A stretch of DNA of 64,000 nucleotides, taken from Armillaria gallica (taxonomy: Eukaryota; Basidiomycota; Agaricomycetes; Agaricales; Physalacriaceae). The first letter of the stretch is position 1. Each line of letters begins with the position of its first letter. A program made the translations under genes and the position numbers. Of the stretch, positions 45,784 through 57,300 are shown one piece after another. The stretch is taken from NCBI GenBank assembly GCA_037576215.1, contig JBANDB010000006.1, forward strand, positions 3,534,001 through 3,598,000, written 5' to 3'. The notes below the pieces were generated by a model. The model was not told the DNA's origin and did no database searches. It worked only from the letters and a program-made list of their open reading frames with translations.

Positions 45784-47092
45784 CTAAAAAGTACTTCCTC
45801 CGCCGGCGCCTCTCCACCATCGCACTACACCATCTTCGCCTCCAGTGACAAAGGCACCCACCCCAACGGATGTCAATTTGGGTCTCCACGATACAGACCA
45901 CACTTCTCCAGTATCTTGTACGGTTGATACAGCCGCCCGTGCTGCGATGTCCCACACTTTGATAGTTTTGTCGGCGGATCTGAAGTTCAATTAGGTGTCG
46001 TCAGTGAGATGGTATAAATATTCTACATACCCTGACAGGGCAAGACGATTGTCAGGTGATATATCGACGCTGAGAACCCAGGAAGAATGACCCGTAAAAG
46101 CTGCTACCATTCCCCCGGAAGATGTCCGTACATCGTGAAGCACCAAACGTTTGTCTTCAGACGCACTCAGAAGGAGCTATAATAAAGGTAAGTGAAGGGA
46201 AAGACTCGCGGTGTAACGGAAGACTTGCGTTGCAATCAGGAGACCAGACAAGATCCCGAACGGCCATAGCATGGGAGGTGTACGTCGTCGCCAGTGAATT
46301 TGTTTCAAGGTCGAATATATAGATCTGCCCTGATTCCGAGGACAGCGCAACGCGCTTTCCGTCTGGGCTCTACCCACGAGGTATTATGAACATCAAGGAT
46401 ATAATGAATATGTGAATACGTACATGGGTACAGTGCAGCCCAAATTTGCTCCTCCCCGACGGCAAAGAAGATAGCCGTTGCCCAAAATTTTCTGAATTTG
46501 CCGAGTGGATGGCGACGTTCCCGGAGGCGCCTGAAGAGGCGTAGGTCTGGCAGTTGGGATTCAGAGATACAGACCATGCTGTTCCTGGTGAGTGAAAAGG
46601 TTGCAAAGCGTAGGGGAGACGACAGCTCACAAGGCTCGACATCACCACCTCCAGACGAACGGTTGTAACTCTCGTACTTTCCGACGATGTCCCCGGTAGT
46701 GAGGTCCCATAAGGACGTGAGGCCCTCGATGGTGTTGTAGAGGGCGTATTTTGCGTCTGGCGATACGGATAGAGAGACCAAGCCGAGCATGTGTGGAGCT
46801 GGAAAATCCGAGCTGGGGTTTGGAGGCTGGGGATCGCCTGCAGAGGTCCATTGCTTGATGCTTCCGTCTGCTGAGACAGATATCACGGTGTCGTTGCTCG
46901 TCCAAGAGATGTCCCAGACAGCATCGCTGTGCGCTGGAAGAAGAGCAGCTCAGTGTTAGCCGCCTGCATGCCTAGAGGGAACTGACCTTCTGCAGCGTCG
47001 TGGGAGTGAAGAAAGGCAAGACTCTATTCTTTTGTTGATTAGACGTAACACGAGAGGAAATGGAGAGCAGGGCAAGTGCGCGTACTCACCAT
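45784..47092 (-). CDS. SKI8: Ski8/WDR61-type WD40 protein
   Basis: Minus strand. ATG at 47092-47090 is an exon of one codon followed by GTGAGT; splicing to AGTCTTGCC gives MSLAFLHSHDAAE, then AHSDAVWDISWTSNDTVISV. WD repeats end in KQWT, SLWD, YIFD, VLHD, KVWD and RWW. The last two repeats, GHSSWVLSVDISPDNRLALS and SADKTIKVWD, are typical of Ski8/WDR61. The protein is the WD40 scaffold of the Ski complex, which feeds mRNA to the cytoplasmic exosome, and has meiotic and Paf1-linked roles. About 350 residues, as expected. It converges on the phosphatase gene 330 bp away and lies in tandem 170 bp downstream of GET3. Confidence 0.82.
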
Positions 47093-47261
47093 TTGAACGG
47101 CGCGTTATATCGACGCGATTTGAAGGTGGTGGTCAAGATGATCGGTTTGTCTACGCCTATTTGAATCCAATGCTGTCGCTGCTGTATCTTTTATGTACTC
47201 ATTACTTCGACGTGTGTATCCAAATCATGTAGTCTACGATATCATCCAATACTGGTCCCCT

Positions 47262-48658
47262 TCAATCCGTTGGTGGAACGTATGGTTCTACTAGCATCTT
47301 GCTAAATTCTTTCAGCTTCTCAGGCCCTCTGACCTCCTCTGTAAGTAGGGGCAACTGCACTATATGGAAAAACTCGTCATAGAGCTCATGGGCCTCCCCC
47401 AGATACTTCTGTTGCATCTTTTGTCGGACCCGGCAGTGCTCGCAATTAGAGCCTGCTCGAACATATCAGCGGGTGTTGCGCTTGTAAACGAGAAACAACG
47501 CACTTTTCTTCGGGAAGAGAAGCTGGTTTACGACGATGTTATGCGTGTCAATCTCGTAAGACGTCAGTTCTTGCACCAAACGTTCGGTTTCGTATAGCGA
47601 CAAGAATTCAGATATGCAAACACAGACGAAGGTGGTCTTTTCCTACGGGGCTGTCAGCACATAAACGGAGTCGCAAGGACGGATATGTACAGGATCTTTA
47701 AATTGCGTGTTTACTTCTGTGATGACAGCGCGCATCGATTCAAGCTTGGCGAACATATCTTCTTGAGATCCAGCTTCTCCACCCATCATAGAGGACATCT
47801 GCGCGACAGGTCAGGGTAATGTCAAAGCGAGCAAAATATACACACCTGATTGATCATGGGCCCAAATCGTGACCCTAGACTGCTCAGTTTCCCTAGGGCC
47901 TTCTCCAGCACTGTTGGGAACGAGAGGAAACGGAGGGTATGGCCCGTTGGCGCCGTATCGAATACTATAACAGAATATTCCATCGACTTTACGTGCCTAT
48001 GTCAAAGATCTTGTTCAAATCGCAGCGAGAGACGACCAGTATGAGGGTTCGTACTTCATGATTTCAGCGAAACTCATGGCTTCATCGACACCAGGAATGG
48101 CAAAAGCAAGATCCTGCATCATGGAGCCCATCATCCCATTTGAATCAGCTAACATAAAAGAGCGTGAATATCAAATCTGCATAGAGGATAGCCGAGGACC
48201 GTACATTGATCCACCATTTCCTGTATTGCACTTGTCGGGTCGATCTCCATTGCGAAAAGATTATCGAATCCGTTGACTTTGGTAGCATCTTTGGAAAATT
48301 TCTGGCCAAAGGCATCGGACAAGTTGTGTGCAGGATCGGTTGACTGTGGTAGTATATCAGGGCTACTAGACGGCCGCGTAAGAGGAGAGAACGAACGATG
48401 AGAAGGACCGATTGGCGACATTTTGCTAGCTGTATAGCCAGCGAGCACGATGTTGTCGTCTTTCCTGAATCCGCTAGTCTAAACTTGGTTCCCTGAGGAT
48501 GATAGTCTTGACTTGCCTACACCACCTTTCCCACCTGACGATTACGTTAAGTGATTGGCTGCAGCAAAGAATGAATAGGACCTGCCGCAAAATATCCACT
48601 TCAAGGTGGTCTGATCAAGGACATTCTGGAGAGTAGGAGGAAGAGTTTCAGCGTCCAT
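47262..48658 (-). CDS. GET3: ATPase GET3 (ArsA/TRC40 family), tail-anchored protein targeting
   Basis: Minus strand, ATG at 48658 ([20 protein letters not shown]). Motifs are the P-loop [33 protein letters not shown], the switch [17 protein letters not shown], the [14 protein letters not shown] loop, [26 protein letters not shown] and CEHC, the CxxC that coordinates zinc between the two subunits. The end is PYVPPTD. GET3 receives tail-anchored membrane proteins in the cytosol and delivers them to the ER receptor Get1/Get2. The P-loop is interrupted by an apparent GC-AG intron (48465-48516): donor GCAAGT, acceptor CAG. Only this splice restores GVGKTTT. It is divergent from SRP68. Confidence 0.93.
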
Positions 48659-48789
48659 GATAGTGTTGACGGTGGAAGTAGCAGAAATATATACGTAACG
48701 ATCGCGGCGACGTGTTTGTTTGCTTTTGTCCTTCTACATTCATCTCGACTGTACTCGGAATCTTCTCCGCCTTTCTTTCACCTTCCACC
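48659..48789. promoter_or_regulatory. Shared divergent promoter region of GET3 and SRP68
   Basis: Only 131 bp separate the two inferred ATG codons. The region is pyrimidine-rich on the SRP68 side (TTCTCCGCCTTTCTTTCACC). No TATA box was noticed. The two 5' untranslated regions must fit within it, so the promoters are almost certainly overlapping. Confidence 0.65.
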
Positions 48790-50897
48790 ATGCCCGACAG
48801 GCTGTCATTCAGAGGTACACAATTCATGCCATATTGGCAATTTAAAGTAGCTGAAAATATCCAGCTCTGCAGCTTGCGAACCAACAGCGGAACGCGTATG
48901 GTCTCCGGTACCATGATTTCGCTCGGTATAGGTCAGGCTATATGCTCCAACATTGTCATGTATGCTGAGCATTGTCCAGGAAGCACTGCGCCAATAGAAC
49001 ACACCGAATTCGGTCGACTTTGAAGATTACCCATGGCAAAGGAAAAGATTTCAAGAAGCTTCCGCCAGTGAGCGAGGAGAACATGAAGGACGGACAGTAA
49101 GGCACCTTCATCATTCTCCTGATCTTCACAACTCAGTGAAATGGATTCCAGCCTTCAACTGCTGCTCATGGAAGCCGAACGCGCTTGGGCATATTCCCAA
49201 GATCTTGTATCACAATCCTTGCAACCCACAAACGCCGAAAATGCTCATACACTCAGGCATAGTGCTACAGGACGATTCCGTCGCAGCGTCAACTGGTCGA
49301 CACAGCTCCTCTCCCACTGCCAAGTATTGTTCGCATCCTCCCGGCTGTCCGCAGAGAGCTTACTTGAAACCACTATCTACACGCTCATTCTTAACGGTCG
49401 TTTCCTTCGCTATCGCGAAGATTTCGAAGATGCTCTCATTCAGCTCAGTGTGGCGAGACATTTGTTGGATGAGCTGGCAGCTGCTGCCACGACGAGTCGG
49501 GACCAAGCTCTCGCAGTCTTGTTTGCGGACGAAATCGGTCCAGAGATTCGGTACTGTGCGCATGAGCTAGGCCGGGAAAAATCCTATGATATCGATGGAA
49601 TCGTCTCCGAGCTTTCGTCAAAGCATAAGAATGCCCTGGTAGAAGGCTGTGATAGTCTATTGAGCAGGTTCAAAGTGGAGGAAGAAGCACTGAAGCATGT
49701 AGAGGGCAAAAAGGAGCTGGAGACTTTGATATGGGAAGGCGAGCCTGTGCCCGTGCGAAACCCAGAGCTTGTCGATGTCTTCCTCAAAGTGCAAGAGGCT
49801 GAGAGGAAGTTAGACGTCTACGACGAAAGGAAGGTCAAGGCAGGCGGTTCGAAGAAGAGCGTGGCAGCCTATGATGCCATCCTTCTTGCTCTTAGTGACG
49901 CAGAAGATGTGGCAAGGAGATTGAAGGAGGCTCAACAGGTAAAGCCAGCAATACTCGCCTTTTGCTTTTGGAACTATCTCACACTCTTTCCATAGTCAAC
50001 AGGATCGGCTGCGGCTTCAAGTAGTGGCGCACGCGATATGCACTTCCTTTACGCATACACCATATTTCAACTACTGTCGCGGCGCATTCAACGAGACTTT
50101 AGGCTTGTCAAAGCGTTGTTGGCTTCCCCATCCAGTCCCTCAAAAATCCAGTCTAAACCTGGGCAGGTTGATGCCAGAGTGTATCCTGCTATTGTGAAAT
50201 TGTTGGATACTATCATGCAGGGTTTAACTCAAATGAGGACGCTAAGCATAGTCGACGACAATCCAGACCTGTCATCTGGCGTGGACGCGAGGATCTCATA
50301 CACGAAAGCCAGCAGGTAAGCTATTGGGCATATTATCATACTTGCCCATTCTCATATACATTCTTTCGCAGATGTTTGTACCTTGCTCGTTGCTACGTGA
50401 ATGTCAAGAAGTACGCAGAAGCGCTGACCCTTTTGCAACATTCAAGCATCCACATTCGTGAAACACAATCCCATATCTCAATGTCGAACTCGGACGCTGC
50501 CGAGGTCGCCTTCTTCCCACTTTCTCAAGTCGAACTTGGTCAACTCGAGTCCCAATTATCATCCGACAGTCTACAGTTCAAGCGGAACTGGTTTGCTTAT
50601 AACGGTGGCGCCGTCAATGCGGACACCAAGTCCTACAAGAAGCCAGCATTCTTTAACATTGCCCTGAATTACGTGGATTTGGATATGGACAAACTGCTGC
50701 AGAGAGCAGGGAAGGAGTCTGCGCCTACTACGCCGGCTCCTGCTCCTATGACCTCAGCCCCTACGTCCAAGGTTGAGCCTGTGGGAGACAAGAGGCGAAT
50801 CATTGAGGATACGAGAGCGGCGACGCCAGAACCTTCTCCAGCACCCGCTCGTGGTGGATTGAGTAGTCTACTCGGTGGATGGTGGGGCAAGAACTGA
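48790..50897 (+). CDS. SRP68: Signal recognition particle subunit SRP68
   Basis: Exon 1 (ATG 48790) MPDRLSFR is spliced to ALQLANQQRNAYGLRYHDFA, then RKHCANRTHRIRSTLKITHG, KGKDFKKLPPVSEENMKDG and LQLLLMEAERAWAYSQDL. This is the RNA-binding N-terminal domain of SRP68, which with SRP72 binds 7SL RNA and completes the SRP for ER targeting. The helical middle follows (49141-49937, then 50002-50315 and 50371-50897), ending with a Pro/Ala-rich linker and GGLSSLLGGWWGKN. About 600 residues, similar to other SRP68 proteins. Splice joins at 49117/49146, 49938/50001 and 50315/50371 preserve the frame. It converges on KU80 with 137 bp between stops. Confidence 0.93.
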
Positions 50898-51034
50898 TGA
50901 CATCATAATTATAAAATACATACATGTATATAAAGCGTAACAACGACAGCTAGTCCGAGAAACATTACTTGAGATTAAATGATAAAGGGGATGGTATGCT
51001 TAATCGAAGAACTGAAGAGAAATGTGTCAAGCTC

Positions 51035-54000
51035 TCAGAAACCGAGATAGGTGGCAGTGAAATCTACCTTTTCAGCCTTTGATTCGGTGACATCGTCCGA
51101 TTCTCCTCCTTTCTCTCTGGCTTCTTCGTCGCTGATCAGACTTATTGAGCGTCCGATATTCTGGAGCTCCCTCCAAAATTCAGGATTTCCAGATGTTGCT
51201 TTACACTTCTTCAGCTCCAGAAGAAACCTTAAACGCCGTTGACTATGGGCTTCTATACCTTATAGAAATAAGAGATGGGACTTACTCGTTCCACGCATCA
51301 ATCTCATCTTCCTGAAAACGACCATAGTGGTTAGACAGTAGGGTAGCATGGTTATCGTAAGAACCGCTCACATTAAGACACGTATCCCTCATAACTTTCA
51401 TGCATTCAATCAACTCGTCCGTCCGCCGTGATGAAAACGGGCGCAAGACAATCTCCGTAATGACAAAGGCGAGGTCTTCTACCGCTTTGGTGACCAGATC
51501 CTTGGCTGCGAGGTTCTTCTGGAAGTCCTTCAACGGGTATGTAGTTCCGACTATTCGACCATGCTCTCGACCAGGATCGACTTGAGGTGATGTAGACCTA
51601 GCGGGCGTTGGAAAAGGGTTACCGCCTTTCTTCGAGGGAACCTGAGCAAGAAGATCTTCCTCTTCCTCAGATTCCTCGGTTGCGCTGTCATCTTCGTTTG
51701 GTGTGATGATTTGCTCCTGCGTGCCCGATGATGGGGTAGGTTCTTCAACGACTTGTAGTTGTGTAGTTGCTGGAGCTTTACGGTCCAAGAGCAGCATCTC
51801 CTCGTCGTCATCGCGTGCGTGGACGTGTCCGTCTTTACGAGCCCGGGTGACCTTCTTCGGTACTATATTGTATTGCTCGTTACTTAGCAGTAAGCCACGT
51901 GGAATAAAATGGCGCACCTTCTTTAACCTTAAATGCAGCCTTGGCCTCTTCAATAGCGTCGTGTGCCCGCTTAACAACCTTGCGTGGTGGCTCAAAGTAC
52001 TTCAAGAGCTCGGGGTGTGGTGGTGGAAGAGGATTTGTGTCTAAATCGGAAACAACTGCACAGTGGAACATGGCTTGTTTGACGCGATGAATCGCCGGGT
52101 TATAGGAATACCGTGTGTCGAACCATGGTTCTCGGTTCCTAGTTCACCTGTGAATATGTGAGTCCGTGAAACATGAGTTGCATACCCTTCTTCGTCTTTC
52201 TCTCCCGCCGCCATAACGTCCATAGCATCAACGAAGTTATCCATAGCATCAAGTTGCTCTTCGGTCGGAAGATACGGATGTTCTGTTACCACCTCTCCCT
52301 TCTTGTTCACTAGGCGGTCAAGAGATGGGAACGTGTACTTGCGCACATCATCTGCGAAAGGCATCTGGTAAAACGATTGCTTGTGAGTCTTTCAATGTGG
52401 TCACCACACGGGCTACTCACCTGAGCCCACAACAGACAGTCCACTTTATCAAATATCGTAGGGGACAGTACTCCCATCTTTGGGTCCATCCCGTCATTAG
52501 TTACCCATCGAGCAATTGCCAGAACACCCTTTTCGTACATAGCCTGCACGATGGACGACAGTGCCACTTGTTGTTGAGGTGAAGAAGGGTCAGCCCATAC
52601 ATACTGTATTTCACCCATGGAGAGCTCGCGGCGAAACTTTAAAATCGTTTAGCACAACGTAGGAGGAGATACCTTGAAGGTCTAAGACTCACCCTCTTCT
52701 TGGGGAAAAAAGAAGAAATCTCGATTCCCTTCTTTGTGTTCAGTCGAAGAAATTGGCCATCAGGGCAGGGAGCGTATGAAGTTCCATACTTGAACCCTCG
52801 TACTAAAGTTTCCTTGTCGACAGACTCCATGCCCTCAGTGGGATCTTTCTTCTTGGTTCCGTCGTCAATTTCCTCCTCTGCCTCTTCCATTTTGACATCA
52901 CCATCTTCATCTTTGTCTCGCTTATCGACAAAATATTCCGAGATCTGCTTCAGCTGGGCATAGCGCACGTATTCCTCGCCATCAAGCGCCATCTTTGCCT
53001 TCTCGTCATCCTCTTCCTTCCTCACGGAGAATTTCTTCCAACTCTTTGGTCGGTTGATGGCCGTACACTTGCTCGTTTTGACCATTATTTCAAGGGATTT
53101 TTCCGGGCGCGTATCTACGTCGCCTAGTCGGAGAACGGTGCCCATTAGAACAGATTTCGTTTGTTTAATATCTGGGCGCGATATATCCTGCAAGGCATAA
53201 GCGCAAGTACCCAATACACCTTTTTCGACTCCGTCGATGAATTGCTTGTAAAAACCTTCATTCACTCGCTAAAATTGGTTTTGTCAAAGAAGAGAAACAG
53301 GATTGTGGATCAAGAACTAGCCTTGATGGTCGACTTGTCTTCTTCTACATATGGAAATTCTTCGTCGTCAAAATCGATACCACTACACTGGATGATGAGC
53401 ATAGATAGAATTATAGTTTCTGAGTACGCACACTATGGTCAAGGCGATATCAAGGCCGTTGAGCTTCTTAACGGTAGCATCCCAGTCTTCAATTTCTATG
53501 GGGTTTTCTCCGTCTGTTACGAGGATGATTTTGCGAGTCCACGTCTTCTTAGAACCGAGATGGTCTGCTTGGGTCTCGATGCCCACAATGAGGCAGTCGA
53601 TGGCTAGACCGCACTAGTATAAGTAAAATGATAATGCGGAAATATGCACTCACGATCTCCGGTAGTTTCAGAAGGCTCCAAACGATCCAACTTTGCAAGG
53701 GTTGCAGCGTTAGGCTGTGCAATGTGAATGTACTCAGACACATTCTCATATCCCCCGTTATTCTGATTGACAATGTTGTCCGTATCTTGACTGACATTAG
53801 AATTGGCCAGGCGTCGTGGCCGTACTCCACGCACCTTCTGAACCAAATACAATAACGCCACATTGATCTGTCTTCCTTCCGTTGTATATCTGACCCAACC
53901 TAAACAGCCGAAACGCGACATACAAATCAAACCCACCATTTCTTGAATCTTTAGTTTCACGTATTGAAGCCCCCATTGTAGATCTGTGATTTCGGCTGTT

Positions 54001-54160
54001 CGTTCTTCACCGTTGGGCCCTTCAGGAAGTTCGACGATCCTGGTTTTTCCCATGGACTTGGAGATGTCCACTAGGAACATAGTCACAGTGTACTAGAGGG
54101 AAATTAATACTTGTTGAAGGGAAATCAGGGCATGCTCACTCCTGCTCTTTCAGCGGGCAT
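51035..54160 (-). CDS. KU80: Ku80 subunit of the Ku heterodimer
   Basis: Minus strand. ATG at 54160 (MPAERAG) is spliced to YTVTMFLVDISKSMGKTRIV, the vWA domain with its DxSxS-like start. Further pieces are NNGGYENVSEYIHIAQP, RKIILVTDGENPIEIEDWD, the Ku beta-barrel (GVLGTCAYALQDISRP, SVLMGTVLRLGD, RGFKYGTSYAPCPDGQFLRL, SMGEIQYVWADP), FDKVDCLLWAQMPFADDVR, then an acidic linker (EESEEEEDLL) and a helical C-terminal domain (HYGRFQEDEIDAWNEFLLEL) ending ATYLGF. Ku70/Ku80 binds broken DNA ends for non-homologous end joining and protects telomeres. Around nine introns, all plausible. It is divergent from the Snf2-type gene, 198 bp between ATGs. Confidence 0.93.
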
Positions 54161-54358
54161 GGTGGTGATAGGGAGTCAACCGGCGTGTCGGCGTGTCGGA
54201 CGCGGCTAACTATGTCACGTGGTCGACAACATCGCATTGTCACTGTGACATATGTAACGCCCAGAAGCTTGGGCGTGACTGTAGCGTGACATACCCTTTC
54301 CTGCCACACATTCGAGGCTTGTTGACGCGACTGATTGCTGCAGGGCACGCGGACGGTA
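54161..54358. promoter_or_regulatory. Shared divergent promoter region of KU80 and the Snf2-type gene
   Basis: The intergenic region is 198 bp long. It contains two TGTGACA/TATGTAAC-like words and a GTCACGTG E-box-like site near 54213. Whether these act on one or both genes cannot be told from the sequence. Confidence 0.55.
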
Positions 54359-57300
54359 ATGTCGGCTCCTATGTTGGCCAACGGTCTCCCTCAGAATATC
54401 TCACCACACCACGGGCAACGACAGCCCGGCATGCAGGAGCTGCAGCAACTCATTCTGGTACGTCGACTGCCCCTTCATATATTCAACACATCCCCTCATC
54501 CTGCCCTCTAGCGAGTCAATTTTCTTAGAAAGAATCCTACCGAGCAGAAAAATCCCAACGAGCTCGAAAATCTGGTCAAATACATCCAGAGCGTCAGCAA
54601 CCAAAGTAGGTCACCGTCTTCTCCTTGCCCAATTTATCTCATCTTTCCAGCTCGAAATCATGCACAGGCTGCGCAGCAGCAGCAAACGCAACAATCATTG
54701 GTTAACGGAAATGGCGTCACTAACGGTTCAACGCCTGTCGTTGTCCCTCCGGCACCCCCTCACACCCCCGTCTCCTTCACCTCTGACCAGATAAACGTTC
54801 TCCGCGCTCAAATATCAGCCTTCAAACTTCTCAGTCGGCATCTTCCTGTGCCTGACAATGTACAACAAGCCATGCAGATGCACAATGCCGTTGCTGTCGC
54901 AGACGAGAAGCGGCTCCAGTCCCCCGATTCTACCTCTCGAGCCGCAGACAGCGCTCTGAAGGTGCCGAAAGGCGAGTCAGGAACACCAGCACTCGATATT
55001 GGCAAATCGGAAGAGCCAGAAGAAATAGAAATTGATCCCGCCGATCTACCCAAAGGACCATTCCTCGAGGACGATGTCAACTCGGGTATATACCCTTATA
55101 ATGCGTATCGACACCCTTTTTCCCACCTCAAGCGCGGTCCCGAGACCGATAAAACCATGTTTTCCACTCGACTGCAACGCCTACTCGTTCCCACTATCAT
55201 GCCCATTGGCCTCGACGCTAACCAGATATTGGCCGAACGTGACCTTTTCATTGAAAACCGCATCCAGCAGCGAATCAGGGAACTGGAGGCTTTTCCTTCC
55301 ACGTTGGGTGATGGAGGTTTGGTTCCAGGTGTCGACATTGATGAGATGGTCAAAGGCGAGAAGGAGAACACTGTGGCGAATGATGCTCATCTTGGAACCC
55401 TCATACATCCGAGTGCCACATCTCATGGAAAGTTCCGTGCCATGATAGAGCTCAAGTCGTTGCGTCTCGTGGAGAAGCAAAGGGCCATGCGCGCTCTAGT
55501 GGCTGAGCGACTCACCCATGGATCTCTCCTCCCGCTCAACCGAGTCGACTTCAAGCGCACCCGAAAGCCGCACCCCAAAGATGCACGTATGACCGAGCAG
55601 CTTGAGCGAAGGCAACGTACCGATCGTGAGCGACGTGCGAAGCACAAGCATGTCGAGCAACTCAACGTTATTACCGCTCATGGACGCGAATTGATTGCTG
55701 CAAACCGCGCAGCTCAAGAGCGAGTTCTGAGAATTGGACGGGCCGTTCTGAGCTACCATGCTCATACGGAGAAGGAGGAGCAGAAGAGGATCGAAAGGAT
55801 TTCGAAGGAGCGTTTGAAAGCGCTGAAGGCAGACGATGAAGAAGCCTACATGAAGCTCATTGACACGGCCAAAGACACTAGGATCACTCATCTTTTAAGA
55901 CAGACAGATGCGTACCTCGACTCTCTTGCTCAGGCCGTTGTCGCTCAGCAGAATGAAAGTGGCCCACAAGAACACTTCCAATTCGAGGTGGAAGATGGTC
56001 CGGCGACGGAGGCCACATTCGGTGCACAGGTTACGGAAGAGGCTAATGAAGACAAGACTAAAGTGGACTACTATGCTGTTGCTCATCGTATATCCGAGAA
56101 GGTCACGAGGCAGCCTTCGATACTGGTCGGTGGGACACTAAAAGAGTATCAGTTGAAGGGGTTGCAGTGGATGGTGAGCTTGTATAACAACAGACTGAAT
56201 GGAATTTTGGCAGACGAAATGGTACGTTTTGATCCCCTTCTCTACGACCAATTACCTACGAAAATTTATTAGGGTCTCGGCAAGACGATTCAGACTATAT
56301 CCCTGATCTCGTTTCTCATCGAAGTCAAACGGCAACGTGGTCCTTACCTTGTTATTGTCCCTCTTTCTACCATGACGAACTGGTCGGGAGAATTTGCCAA
56401 GTGGGCTCCGTCCATCAAGATGGTGTCATACAAAGGCAACCCAGCTCAGCGTCGCGCCTTACAGGGTGACCTTCGGGTGGGGCAATTCCAAGTCCTACTC
56501 ACCACGTATGAGTACATCATCAAAGATCGACCGCATCTAAGCAAGCTAAAGTGGTTGCATATGATCATCGGTGTGCACATTCATTTTTCTTTCCATGATT
56601 TAGGAACTAAAAGCGCTGCCCTTAGATGAGGGTCATCGTATGAAGAACACTCAAAGCAAACTTTCTCAAACTCTTACCACTTACTACCACACCCGATATC
56701 GCCTCATCCTCACTGGTACACCCTTACAAAACAATCTTCCAGAACTGTGGTCCTTACTGAACTTCGTCCTTCCTAAAATCTTCAATTCCGTAAAATCATT
56801 TGATGAATGGTTTAACACTCCCTTTGCTAACTCCGGAACGGGCGACAAGATAGAATTGAATGAAGAAGAGGCTCTTCTCATTATTCGTCGCCTCCACAAA
56901 GTACTTCGGCCATTCTTGTTGAGGCGATTGAAGAAGGATGTCGAAAGCGAGCTACCGGACAAGGTCGAGAAGGTCATAAAGGTCAGGATGAGCGCCTTAC
57001 AAAGTCAGCTGTACAAGCAGATGAAGAAGCACAAGATGATTGCAGATGGAAAAGACGCTAAAGGGTACGTAATATATTCGAACAGCATACAATGGGCTGA
57101 TGTCTCTGTCGTCCAGAAAATCGGGTGGTGTGAAGGGTTTGAGCAACGAGCTGATGCAGCTGCGAAAGATCTGTCAACATCCTTTCCTGTTCGAAAGCGT
57201 AGAGGACAAAGTCAATCCCAGTCAAGTCATTGACGATAAACTCGTTCGGACGTCCGGGAAGATTGAGTTGCTCAGTCGTGTGTTGCCGAAATTTTTCGCG

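Noticed and set aside
48648..48914. Minus-strand ORF upstream of GET3 as a separate gene
   Set aside because: It overlaps SRP68 exons 1 and 2 and their introns on the other strand, and the frame shows no conservation-like features.
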